From Piezodorus guildinii (lineage: Eukaryota > Arthropoda > Insecta > Hemiptera > Pentatomidae): 64,000 nucleotides of DNA. A program made the translations under genes and the position numbers. Positions 33,293 through 42,884 of this stretch are shown here, piece by piece. The stretch covers positions 167,392,366-167,456,365 of the forward strand of contig CM041295.1 in NCBI GenBank assembly GCA_023052935.1, read 5' to 3'. The notes beneath the pieces are model-generated. The model did no database searches. It was given only the letters and a program-made list of their open reading frames with translations, and was not told the origin of the DNA. How positions within the stretch are numbered: the stretch's first letter is position 1; every line of letters starts with the position of its first letter.

Positions 33293-33901
33293 GAGTCCTC
33301 CAACTGAATCTGAATCACTGCGAAGCCGCACAGGATATCCTATGGCAAACAGTGAAAGAGCTAAAAATTGATGTCGCTATCTTGAGTGAACAGTATAAAA
33401 ATGTAGATAGTAATTCTTGTATCCGACGCTACGGGTCGTGCTGCAATTTGGGCAGTAACCAAATTTCATAGAAGAAACACCGCGAGCTCCGACATATGGT
33501 TTCGTTTGGGCCAAGATAAAGCATCTATACTTGTACAGTTGCTATGCCCCACCGAACACTGCAATTGAAGAATATGAAGCTCTTTTAGATAGCATAGTGA
33601 GAGACGCCACAGGACGTAGACCTGTAGTAATTGCCGGAGACTTCAATGCCTGGGCATTAGAATGGGGTAGCAAGTCGACCAATCGACGAGGTGAAGTCTT
33701 ATAGAAGCCTTCGCCCAGATGGACGACCTCGTACTGGTTAATACAGGGACGGAGCCTACATTTGTGAAGGGAAGCAGGTCTTCCATTATAGACTTAACAT
33801 TTGTAAGTGACTGCCTACACCCTACTATTGGCTGGCAGGTCTGTGACTTATACACCCACAGCGACCACCAGGCCATATTGATCACTCTGGGCAACCGGTA
33901 A
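33289..33901 (+). pseudogene. R1-clade ORF2, endonuclease part (frameshifted)
   Basis: N-terminal APE-type endonuclease of ORF2, which nicks the target DNA. It starts at the ATG overlapping the ORF1 stop with MRVLQLNLNHCEAAQD and keeps ILSEQY. The frame then shifts near 33420, again near 33530, and back near 33700. Translated piecewise it gives DATGRAAIWAV, YSCYAPPN, VVIAGDFNAWALEWGS (about 33620-33670), NRRGE, IIDLTFVSD and SDHQAI, so the domain is complete but broken by three indels. A stop at 33899-33901 separates it from the in-frame RT portion. Confidence 0.85.
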
Positions 33902-33904
33902 CGA

Positions 33905-36232
33905 ATGACAATAAGGCAGGATAATGGTACTGTAAGATGGAAAAGTAGGACATTTGACAGAGAATCATTCAAAATTATGATGGAGAGCCCGTGTGAGCTG
34001 TCAGGTAGCGCGGAGGATAAGGCTCACCAGCTAGTAGATCTGATCCACACAGCTTGTGACGCGTCTATGGTTCGCAGCAACGCATGCATGGGTCGACATC
34101 CGGTCTACTGGTGGAACGACCATATCGCTGACTGTCGGACACGGTGTCACGCTTCGAGAAGGTACCAGCGTGCAAGAGGTAGCCCTCAGTTCCGAATTTT
34201 ACAAGAGGAATTCAAAACTGCGAGGCGCGAACTACGGCGTGCAATCAAGTTGAGCAAGAGGAAATGCTGGAAGGAACTCTGCGAAGAGGTGGACGAGGAT
34301 CCATGGGGAAGGCCATACAGGACCGTCATGAAGAAATTGAAGGGCAGCTCTACGAGATCGCCAACGTGTCCTGTGGCTGTACAGAAAATCGTTGCTTCTC
34401 TTTTTCCTGAACAAGAAGAGCTTGAGGATTCAGGGCAGATGCAGCCATTTGATGCACCATCCGTAACTGCTGAGGAGCTGAAGGATGTCTGCTCCAGCCT
34501 TCATACTGGTAAAGCCCCAGGTTTGGATGGCATCCCGAACGTGGCACTAAAGGTGGCAATGGAGAACAAGCCGGAACTTTTTCAGGACGTCTTCAGTTCC
34601 TGTTTAAGTGAGGGATCCTTTCCGCGACCATGGAAAAGGCAGCGCCTTGTACTGGTTCCAAAAGGCAAAGGAAACCCCTCAGAACCCTCAGCATATAGAC
34701 CGATATGTCTGCTGGACACAACCGGCAAGGTCTTAGAGAAAATAATAGCCAGCAGAATACAAGAGATCACCGAAGGAGTAGAGGGCCTATCGAACAATCA
34801 ATTTGGCTTCAGAAAAGCGAGATCCACGCTGGACGCAATTACCCTGGTGATTGAAACTGCCCAGAAAGCTATTGCGGGGAAGAGGTGGAGAAGAGGTGCG
34901 AAATGTTATTGCGCCGTCGTCACATTAGATGTGAGAAACGCGTTTAACACGGCAAGATGGAACTGCATTCTTAGAGCTCTGCAGAAAATGGGCGTTCCCA
35001 TGTACCTCAGGAGCATTATCAGAAATTATTTCGCAGACAGGATCCTGATATGCTCAACAGAGGACGGCCCAAAGACATTCAGGGTGAATGGTGGAGTACC
35101 CCAGGGATCAGTACTGGGGCCTCTATTGTGGAATATCCTGTATGATGGAGTTCTTAGGCTTAACCTGCCAGAAGGTGCCAAGATCATAGGTTTTGCTGAT
35201 GATGTCGCAGTCGTAATCGAGGCGAAATATAAAGACGAAGTAGCCTTGAAGGCAAATCAGAGTATCTCTCTGATCCGTGATTGGCTGACATCGGTGGGGC
35301 TCCAACTGGCAGAAAGGAAAACAGAGGCCCTTCTTATAAGTAGCCGTAAAAGGAGAGAAGAAATAATCCTGAGAGTGGGCAGGCAAGAGATACAGTCCCA
35401 GCCCTCACTGAGATATCTTGGGGTTATACTTGATGAAAGGCTTAAATTCAAGGAGCATATCCAGAAAGTATGCATCAAAGCAGCAGGAGTGACCACAGCT
35501 CTAGCCCGATTGATGCCCAACGTAGGCGGACCTAGAAGTAGTCGGAGACTATTAATGGCGAGCGTCGTCTCATCCACTCTTTTATACGCAGCCCCAATAT
35601 GGAATAATGCCCTGGACACACTTTCTTACAGGAGACCCATTGTGTCAGTTTATCGCCGAAGCGCTCTGAGGGTGATAAGTGCATTTCGCACAGTATCCTA
35701 CGAAGCTGCATGTGTGGTGGCCAGGATGCCACCCATTGAACTGCTGTCGGAGGAAAGGCAACGTACGTATAAAAGTGTTGTCCACATTCCTAGAACCGAA
35801 GAGAGGAAGCAGACAGTCCAAAAGTGGCAGCGACGTTGGGATTTGGCAGCGAGCGGAAGGTGGACCCATAGGCTGGTACCTTGCATCCAACCCTGGATGG
35901 ATAGAAGCCACGGGGAAGTGGACTACTACCTAACCCAAATGCTCACTGGACATGGCTGCTTCAGAGCCTACCAATTACGGTTTAAGTTGGACAATACAGC
36001 AGAATGTCCAAGATGCCCAACAATAGATGAGACAGTAGAACACGTATTCTTCTGCTGTCCTCGCCTTCAAGTAGAGAGGGAAGCATTTCAAGAAATATGC
36101 AGATCAGAAGCTACACCTGACAACATCGTCAACCTCATGCTACTTTCTCAGGAGAACTGGATGGCGGTCCAACGTCTGGCTGCGGACGTCATCAAGAAAT
36201 TGAGAATGGAAGAGAAGGAGAGGCGTGCCTAG
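33905..36232 (+). CDS. R1-clade ORF2, reverse transcriptase and C-terminal part (open, but detached)
   Basis: A 775-codon frame, in the same phase as the last endonuclease segment; the ATG at 33905 is internal and probably not a natural start. The N-terminal linker has VYWWNDHI and a basic RRELRRAIKLSKRKCWKEL segment. RT motifs run in order: KAPGLDGIPN, SAYRPICLLDTTGKVLEKI, NQFGFRKARST, TLDVRNAFN (catalytic Asp near residue 342), GVPQGSVLGPLLWN, FADD (430-433), and the thumb with LRYLGVILDERLKFKEHI. Near 698-717 is the C-terminal CPRCPTIDETVEHVFFCC zinc motif. All catalytic residues are present, but the upstream stop and frameshifts should prevent a complete ORF2 protein. Confidence 0.85.
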   Translation: MTIRQDNGTVRWKSRTFDRESFKIMMESPCELSGSAEDKAHQLVDLIHTACDASMVRSNACMGRHPVYWWNDHIADCRTRCHASRRYQRARGSPQFRILQEEFKTARRELRRAIKLSKRKCWKELCEEVDEDPWGRPYRTVMKKLKGSSTRSPTCPVAVQKIVASLFPEQEELEDSGQMQPFDAPSVTAEELKDVCSSLHTGKAPGLDGIPNVALKVAMENKPELFQDVFSSCLSEGSFPRPWKRQRLVLVPKGKGNPSEPSAYRPICLLDTTGKVLEKIIASRIQEITEGVEGLSNNQFGFRKARSTLDAITLVIETAQKAIAGKRWRRGAKCYCAVVTLDVRNAFNTARWNCILRALQKMGVPMYLRSIIRNYFADRILICSTEDGPKTFRVNGGVPQGSVLGPLLWNILYDGVLRLNLPEGAKIIGFADDVAVVIEAKYKDEVALKANQSISLIRDWLTSVGLQLAERKTEALLISSRKRREEIILRVGRQEIQSQPSLRYLGVILDERLKFKEHIQKVCIKAAGVTTALARLMPNVGGPRSSRRLLMASVVSSTLLYAAPIWNNALDTLSYRRPIVSVYRRSALRVISAFRTVSYEAACVVARMPPIELLSEERQRTYKSVVHIPRTEERKQTVQKWQRRWDLAASGRWTHRLVPCIQPWMDRSHGEVDYYLTQMLTGHGCFRAYQLRFKLDNTAECPRCPTIDETVEHVFFCCPRLQVEREAFQEICRSEATPDNIVNLMLLSQENWMAVQRLAADVIKKLRMEEKERRA

Positions 36233-36420
36233 AAATATAGGGTAAGACGCCTAACAACGGGGCGGCACACAGCCACTCTCCTCCACGAAGTAATGCCTAA
36301 CGGTGGTCCCGTGGAGGGTGAGAAACAGGTGTAGGGAGGTTGGTTTTAGTGGGTAGAAATCCCACACACGGATAGGTACGGGCCTATCCGCGTCTTTTGA
36401 AGATTTCCACCTACCCTCGT

Positions 36421-36446
36421 AAAAAAAAAAAAAAAAAAAAAAAAAA
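36421..36446 (+). repeat. poly(A) tail of the R1-clade LINE
   Basis: A26 run directly before the right-hand target duplication. Confidence 0.95.
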
Positions 36447-36460
36447 GACCTTCTTGCGGG

Positions 36461-36577
36461 ACTTGGTTATTTGGACTTAGGGGACCCTAAAACGTGTATT
36501 TCCGTTGAAAACTGGAATTCAAAAATTTTCACGATCGCAATACTTCCCCTTACTATATATAGTAAGTGAAAGTAAAA
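36461..36577 (+). repeat. S-family repeat, copy S4 (3' part)
   Basis: Continues the interrupted S4 with ACTTGGTTATTTGGACTTAG, CACGATCGCAATACTTCCCC and the 16-bp palindrome TTACTATATATAGTAA (36549-36564), followed by GTGAAAGTAAA, which is the inverse of the ACTTTCAC near the S start. Confidence 0.8.
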
Positions 36578-37979
36578 ATAAGGGTGTATGCCCACTATTC
36601 TAAACCTGGAGTTAGTAAAAAATATTTAATGGGCCACTTATTCCAGCTAAGAAAAATGGTAATACATATCCTAGGGATATATATATATATATATAATTTA
36701 TTTCTATTAAAGTTTGAACTTAACAATGAAGTATGGTGTCACGTATCAACATTTTATTTTGTTATACATAACTTTGATCTCATCATTTCATGTATACCAT
36801 AAAATAATCATAAAATCTCGAAGTATTAGTTTATTGTTTCGTTAAAAGTTAGCTTCATTTTCATGCTAAGAAAGATTTTTACATAAGACAAGAAATATAA
36901 TATGGTGTAGATAGATTAATTTATATATTTTTGGGAAGAAAAATACATAACAAATATAGCCGGAATACATATAAGTAATATTATTAATACAATGATAATT
37001 TTACAACATAAATATATTTACCAAAAAAGTAAAAAATAAAAATGATAGCTTAAAAAATTAGTTAAGAGTGTACTTAGAATAAGCTGCTCAAGAAAATAAA
37101 TATGACGCTATTCATGAGTAGATTTTATATAGATTGAATAATTTGTTTGAATTTATAAAAATAATTAATATTTTTATGGCAGTAAATATTAATAGAACAT
37201 AGATAATCAAATGTGGTCATTAATGATGAATGGTCTAAGTTTATAATATAATATTGAGGCTGCATTTGCAGTTCATTGGCTTACATGTGGAAATGTTTAA
37301 ATAAGATAAGAAATTTTGCTTATAAGTTATACAATGTTACAAATGACAAACCATCTTTGAGTCGATATTACAAAAGTGATTTTTGAGGGTAAACTTGATG
37401 TGATATTTACCGTAAAGGCGAAATTGAGCTATTTTTTAAATGATGTTATCTATCGCACTATACTCGTATCTTGAGTGAACATGATGGGTATATATCATTA
37501 TAATAAGATCTGTAGCAAGTACTTATAATATGTCATATAAAAAATCATATAACGGTAATTGATTTAAGAGGATAAATTAAACAGTAAGTCCTTCGGTCAT
37601 TATTATACTTAACCACCTAGTTTTTTCTCCAAACTCATTAATGATTCAGTTTCCCATATTATTAAGTGTGATAATGCATCCACGTGTCTTCTTGACTTCG
37701 GAACCGGGATTTCGTAAGCAAGTGTGCGTTCAACCAGGAGGAGCTTCTATGTTTAATAGTAAATAGGCAGGTTTATAGATAAACCAGGCACGTAAACGTT
37801 CTTTATCTGAAAGAGACAGTGAGGATCGTAAAGTAAAAGCTATTTGAAAAAAAAAAAGAAAAACCTCTTTGACCCGCCAAAAAAACACTACTTTTTTAAG
37901 CGGGGGGGGGGGGGACAAGAGACTTCTGTTTCGTTTAATTTTATACAGAATCATTACTAAATTAAACCGTATTTACAAA
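36578..37979. other. AT-rich stretch without a gene
   Basis: No recognised coding sequence. Contains a short (TA)n at 36678-36695 and a G-run of about 14 at 37901-37914. 36580-36645 is the inverse match of 24971-25034. Confidence 0.5.
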
Positions 37980-38446
37980 ATAAAAATCTGGTGCGCGCAA
38001 CACACGACTTTCACTTACCTCCGTTGATAAAATCAATTTAAGAATTTTCAATAAATTTAAAGATACAAATATATTTTTAACTAATTAATTATTTTAAATT
38101 TCAATCGGAACATTTGTTTTAGTAAATAATCTATAATATTTTTATCAACAACTATCAGTTAGTTCGGCTTTTCATCACTCTCCATTAACCTTTAAAATTC
38201 CGTATATTAGATAATATTTTTTTCTAAAATCTTTAGCTATCCAACGGTATATTATACATCTATATTACTATTCTTGTGTCCAAAAAACAAAACAAAACAA
38301 AATTAAAAACGCATTATAAAATACGTTTGCACTTTTCTCCTTGTTTTGTTTATCAAATTCGCTCAAATTGCATATTTACCCGTAATTTATCAATGCTAGT
38401 AATATGATGCTCCAAAGTTTTTGAAATCTAAAAAATAAAGGTACTT

Positions 38447-38448
<2 letters not shown>
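37980..38448 (+). repeat. S-family repeat, copy S5 (5' part)
   Basis: Starts AAAATCTGGTGCGCGCAACA, then ACTTTCACTTACCTCCGTTG (38008-38027), CTTTAGCTATCCAACGGTAT (about 38229) and AAATAAAGGTACTTTA. The LINE at 38449 interrupts it; it resumes at 39815. Confidence 0.8.
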
Positions 38449-38480
<32 letters not shown>

Positions 38481-38654
38481 GGCTTACCGAACCCGAAGGT
38501 TCGATGCCGATACCACCAAACTTCGCCTGCACAGACTCGTCCAATGTTCACCGGTCAAGCCCAAGCCCCCGAGATCAGCCTTAATGCAATCCTCCCATCG
38601 ACGCTTCGGCCTACCTTTCGGACGCCTACCAGTCGGTTCAGCGAATACCAACTT

Positions 38655-39323
38655 TCACGGAATCCGTTCCTCACTAAAACCAACAACTTTACGCGCCCAT
38701 TTGAGTCTCCGCGATGCTATCAACTCAATTATATTTACAGGGTACCTGTAATTCCGCAATTCCGCGTTGTGCAACCTTCTAAACTCCCCAGTGGCCTCAT
38801 CCCTCTTCGGACCAAATATTTTACGCAGTACCTTATTCTCGAAAACCTTAAGCCGTTGTTCATACTTCAAAGTTAGCGGCCACGTTTCGCATCCGTAAAG
38901 AACCGTTGGAAGAATAATAGTTTTATAAATTCTAACCTTTAAGTTTTTAGACAGAAGCCGCGAGCTAAGTAATTTAGCAACTGAATAATAACACGCATTT
39001 CCCACCTTTAACCGGGACTTTATTTCTTCCTGGATTTCATTTTTTCTTGTTATCATTGAACCTAAATACCTGAATTTCTGAACGTGTTCAAAAGTATGAC
39101 CTGAAATATCAATATCATCAAGATCGCCACCATTTCTGCAACTAATCATATATTTCGTCTTATCGGTATTTAATTCGAGACCTATTTGTTTACCGGTTTT
39201 TATTAACACACTTGTATTTAGTTGTATAGTTTCCGTGTCTTCACCTAGTAGTACCAAATCATCGGCATACCCTAAAACCGGAATCTTGTCACCCATATTT
39301 AAGCCTTTCTCGGTACACATCAC
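38655..39323 (-). pseudogene. RTE-like ORF2, RT catalytic and C-terminal part
   Basis: A 222-codon open stretch: YADDLVLLGED (catalytic Asp pair), LNTDKTKYM, FRYLGSMIT, IYKTIILPTVLYGCETW, VFENKVLRKIFGPKRDEATG and RRLKWARKV, the order typical of this LINE type. Upstream in the same element the frame continues with SPPLNIALEYVIEKVM. The fingers and palm before the YADD box are missing: residues like ILNTEN (about 39380) run straight into SPPLNIALEYVI. RT motif A is therefore gone and the product cannot be active. Confidence 0.85.
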
Positions 39324-39324
39324 C

Positions 39325-39760
39325 TTTTCTATAACATATTCTAAGGCTATATTAAGGGGAGGAGATTGATTATTATTTTCCGTATTTAGAATTTCGTCAA
39401 AGTGTAAATTTATTTAATATCTCAGTCGGATCCGCAATTATGTTGTTATTCGCATCTTTAACCCCATTCAATAGAGGTTCAAATCTTTTACGCGATTTGT
39501 TTATACCTTTGTACATCTCTCTTACGTTATTTTCGCTTCTGTGTTTTTCTATTTCTATTATTTTGCCTTTAAGATACTCTCTTTTCTTATTTTTTAAGAA
39601 TTTTGAAGTTTCGTTTTTTAATAACCGAAAGTAAGCCACATTATTATCGCTTGGATTATTTAAGGAATTCAGTTTAGCGGTTTTTCTTTTTTCACACATA
39701 TTTTGACAATCCCTGTCGAACCAAGGTTTGTTCTTTTTATTTTCGATTTTCCCAAGACAT
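39325..39760 (-). pseudogene. RTE-like ORF2, linker between endonuclease and RT (5' remnant)
   Basis: Open from about 39760 to 39397: KPWFDRDCQNMCEKRKTAKL, KRKRE-type basic stretch and VREMYKGINKSRKRFEPLLN, the region that precedes the RT fingers in this LINE type. It ends at the internal deletion. Nothing of the endonuclease remains. Confidence 0.75.
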
Positions 39761-39814
39761 AAGTTACCGACCTCTTTAATATTATCCCTGATCCCTTCCC
39801 ATAATTTGTATTTG

Positions 39815-40140
39815 ACTTTAGAAAAAGAAAATTTAAAATATCAGCATTTAAGCCCTGCCAGACTATGTCAATCAGAATTAAACCTACATGGTATTAAAGC
39901 CCATAAACATTTTTCATCGATATGTTAAGTTTAATGAAAATCGTTAGAACCGTTTTTGCCTTAATCGTAAAAAGGTGCAAAATGCATAGTATAAAGTGGT
40001 TCGCCTGGTTAGCTGATTTTGATGAAAATGATTCTGTAACATCTCGGCCGTATAGGTCTGTAACATCTCGGCCGTATAGGTCTGTAACATCTCGGCCGTA
40101 TAGGTCTGTAACATCTCGGCTGTATAGTTATGTAACATCC
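39815..40140 (+). repeat. S-family repeat, copy S5 (3' part)
   Basis: Resumes with GAAAATTTAAAATATCAGCA and TTTAAGCCCTGCCAGAC and continues to CTGTAACATCTCGGCCGTAT, where a 24-bp tandem array has expanded (40033-40128). The normal S ending is not seen after it. Confidence 0.75.
40033..40128. repeat. 24-bp tandem repeat, four units
   Basis: The unit starts TCTGTAACATCTCGGCCGTA and is repeated four times, the last slightly diverged. Because 24 bp is 8 codons, open frames run through it on both strands; these are not genes. Confidence 0.95.
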
Positions 40141-41061
40141 TCTTCTACTACATATAATATAAATTTATATCGACAATACAAATAAGTATAATTATTAAAA
40201 TGTGGTAATGTTTTTATTTTAATTTTACACTAAAATATATATTTAAATTAGATTGTTGTATTCAGGTATCATAAATATATACCATAAACTAAGTAAAATC
40301 AAACAATGTTGGATGATGTTAGTAAAAATATTTTAATAAAAACCTAATGAGCGAGAAAGGTTTGAAGATATATGCCATCAGTTATTACTTGGAATAATTA
40401 TATAATTTATATATTTTAGATATAAATATCAACTTTAGAAGATATGGAATAAAATAGTATGTTCAGAAACTAGTATACCCGGATGTGGTACATTTCAAGG
40501 TTTATAGATTAGCACAGAAATTAAAAGTGACATTTTCTAGAACCTCCATAGACCATTATGAAATTTTTTAAATATTTTTCATGAATTCAGATGGAGAAAT
40601 AGAGCGAATTTCTCGACTAAAGTTTTATTATTTGCTTCATTCTGTAGCCAGGATGACGCAAGCGAAGTAATTAGGCGTTATATAATGTGAAGAGCTATGA
40701 TGACGTTCAAGGGCAGCAAAAAAAAGGGGCAAAATATTAGCAATAATTTTTTCCTCGTAAAAATACCTAGCTATGTTTTCAAAATAGAAAGTATAGAAAA
40801 TAGTCTTATACGGGGAGATATTGGGTCTTTTATACTTTATCCCAATGGTCCCAACAAATTTTTTTCACGGCCGCTACACCCAATAAAAACAATGGCTAGA
40901 ACTCCTTAAATTCCTGCATACATATGTCATATCATATAACAAATATCTTCTAAAGAACACACAAGTCCCTGAAAAGTGAATTTGAATATTGCACTTATTT
41001 TCAAAAATTTACTAATATCATATTTAATATTATTTCTTTTCATAACTTGAAAAATATGTTG
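40141..41061. other. AT-rich stretch without a gene
   Basis: No coding signal, repeat or RNA recognised. Confidence 0.5.
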
Positions 41062-41848
41062 CGCCCAACTCACAACTTTCACTTACCTCAGTTGTTAGAA
41101 TAAATTTAAATTGTTCTTAAGAATTTTTAATTACATCTAGAGATAAAAAAATATTAATTACATTGAATTTCAATAGAAACATGTGTTTTATTAAATAATT
41201 TATTATATTATTGTCTACGACAATCTGTTAGTTTTGTCGGATTTTCATCATCCTCTTCTAACTTTTACAATTGTGTGTATAAAATAATATTTTTTCTAAA
41301 ATCGTTTGCTTTCCAACGGTATATTATACATCTATATTACTGTTTTCATGTTAAAAAACACAAAAATTGCATAATACATATGTTTGTTCATTTCTTCTTT
41401 AGTTGGGTATCAAATCCGCTCAACTTGCATATTTACGTAAAGATGCTAATCAGATGGTATTTATAAAATCTACAAAATTAAAGGTACTTTAGGAGAAGAA
41501 AATTTAAAATATCGGCATTTAAGCCCTGTCAGACTATTTCAATCAGAATTAAACCTACATGATATTAAAGCCCATCTAATTTTACACCAATACAGCGAGT
41601 TTAATGAAAATGGAGACGTTTTTCTCATGCATAGACGCCCTTAAAATACGAAATTTCGGTTTTATTCTACTTATCGTTTTTGTGCTATACTTACCACACA
41701 CAGACCTTTCGTTACTTGGTTATTTGGACTCTGGGAACCCTGACGTAAATTTCCTTTGAAAGCTAGAATTGGAAAATTTTCGCGATGGCAATGCTTTCCC
41801 TTACTATAGATGTCATATATAGCTAAAAGAAAGTAAAAAAAAGGTTCA
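41062..41848 (+). repeat. S-family repeat, copy S6 (uninterrupted)
   Basis: Runs from GCGCCCAACTCACAACTTTC through ACTTACCTCAGTTG, GCTTTCCAACGGTATATTAT (about 41308), AGTTGGGTATCAAATCCGCT (about 41400), TTAAAGGTACTTTAGGAGAA and CTTACCACACACAGACC to CGATGGCAATGCTTTCCC and AAAAGAAAGTAAAA. It is the best guide to S without insertions, at about 790 bp, though it lacks the segment around GTTAGAACCGTTTTTGAG. No ORF. Confidence 0.8.
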
Positions 41849-42401
41849 TAAATAGGTTCATGCAAAAAAATTATAATCATTTAAAATTTATTTATAAACC
41901 CAAGCAACACCTGTAAATATATGGCGTTATTTTGAAATGTTACTGGTGTGGGTAAAGCAGTGGTCCGATGTTCAGGAGGTCCGTGATGGGTCATTGGAAA
42001 ATCATTTTAAATTAACTTATTAAAAAAAGATTTAGAAAGCCTTGGCTTGTAAAAAAACACTCACGCATGGCACAGAAACCTTATTGTATTTCTAAATTTT
42101 AGTAATTCATTGAGCATAATTGTTGGCGGATTTTAGTCGGTTCTTAGATCCCTGGTCTAGCATATACCATTTTGGATTATCTTTAATAATTGATTTCAAT
42201 CGCGATCACTACTTTGATTCCTTGTTTCAATAATAAAATGTATCTGTTAATTGGAAGCGCCTTAAAATTAAGACGATAAATTTTTAATAGATACCATCTA
42301 TTTTAGGAAATATTCAGCGATTTTTTAAAAATCAATTTATTTGATTACTTGCCCATAATAATTGATTTTTCTAGAATTGTTTTATTACTATGTTAATTAC
42401 T

Positions 42402-42672
42402 TTTTTTTTACTTTCTTTTAGCTATATATGACATCTATAATTTTCCAATTCTAGCTTTCAAAGGAAATTTACGTCAGGGTTCCCAGAGTCCAAATAACCA
42501 AGTAACGAAAGGTCTGTGTGTGGTAAGTATAGCACAAAAACGATAAGTAGAATAAAACCGAAATTTCGTATTTTAAGGGCGTCTATGCATGAGAAAAACG
42601 TCTCCATTTTCATTAAACTCGCTGTATTGGTGTAAAATTAGATGGGCTTTAATATCATGTAGGTTTAATTCT
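42402..42672 (-). repeat. Inverted partial duplicate of S6
   Basis: This segment is the reverse complement of 41545-41842, essentially base for base, except that about 35 bp (the TTTCGCGATGGCAATGCTTT region) are missing. The two arms are separated by about 560 bp of AT-rich DNA (41849-42401) that contains no gene. Confidence 0.9.
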
Positions 42673-42689
42673 CCAGAATTGTGTATTAG

Positions 42690-42720
42690 ACTATCTTTTT
42701 TTTTTTTTTTTTTTTTTTTT
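42690..42720. repeat. poly(T) run
   Basis: About 29 T residues. Possibly the tail of a minus-strand retroelement, not identified. Confidence 0.9.
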
Positions 42721-42884
42721 ACATTTGAAGCTTGTTAAATATATTATTTTTAATATCTGTTCTTAACAAGTATTAAATTAGGATAAATCATGAGATAAAT
42801 GACTCTTTTAGAAATGAGTTACTAAAAATGACCACTCCCTATTTGAGCGGGTCTTCCCCAAGGCTCTTGCCTATCTGTGATGAG

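Larger units (their letters stand above)
31681..36460 (+). mobile_element. R1-clade non-LTR retrotransposon
   Basis: A LINE of about 4.75 kb (31696-36445) with noticeably higher GC than its surroundings. Order: leader 31696-31912, ORF1 31913-33292, ORF2 33289-36232, a 3' UTR of about 190 bp, and a 26-bp A-tail (36421-36446). AGACCTTCTTGCGGG at 31681-31695 and 36446-36460 is a perfect 15-bp target duplication, and the interrupted S copy continues right after it. RT wording (TLDVRNAFN, GVPQGSVLGPLLWNILYD, GFADDVAVV) and the three-knuckle ORF1 fit the R1 clade. The site lies directly downstream of a CA repeat, as in Waldo/Mino-type members. Damage is confined to the endonuclease part of ORF2. 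Confidence 0.9.
38449..39814 (-). mobile_element. RTE-like LINE with internal deletion, inserted in S5
   Basis: Minus-strand LINE fragment of about 1.37 kb. Its 3' end is at the left, with a (TAA)n tail (about 38449-38480). Direct repeats ACTTTA at 38443-38448 and 39815-39820 flank it, and the S repeat is continuous across the gap. The 5' end is truncated in the linker after the endonuclease. Confidence 0.85.

Noticed and set aside
39922..40185. Repetitive RPYRSVTS protein and an antisense partner
   Set aside because: Produced by a 24-bp (8-codon) tandem repeat.
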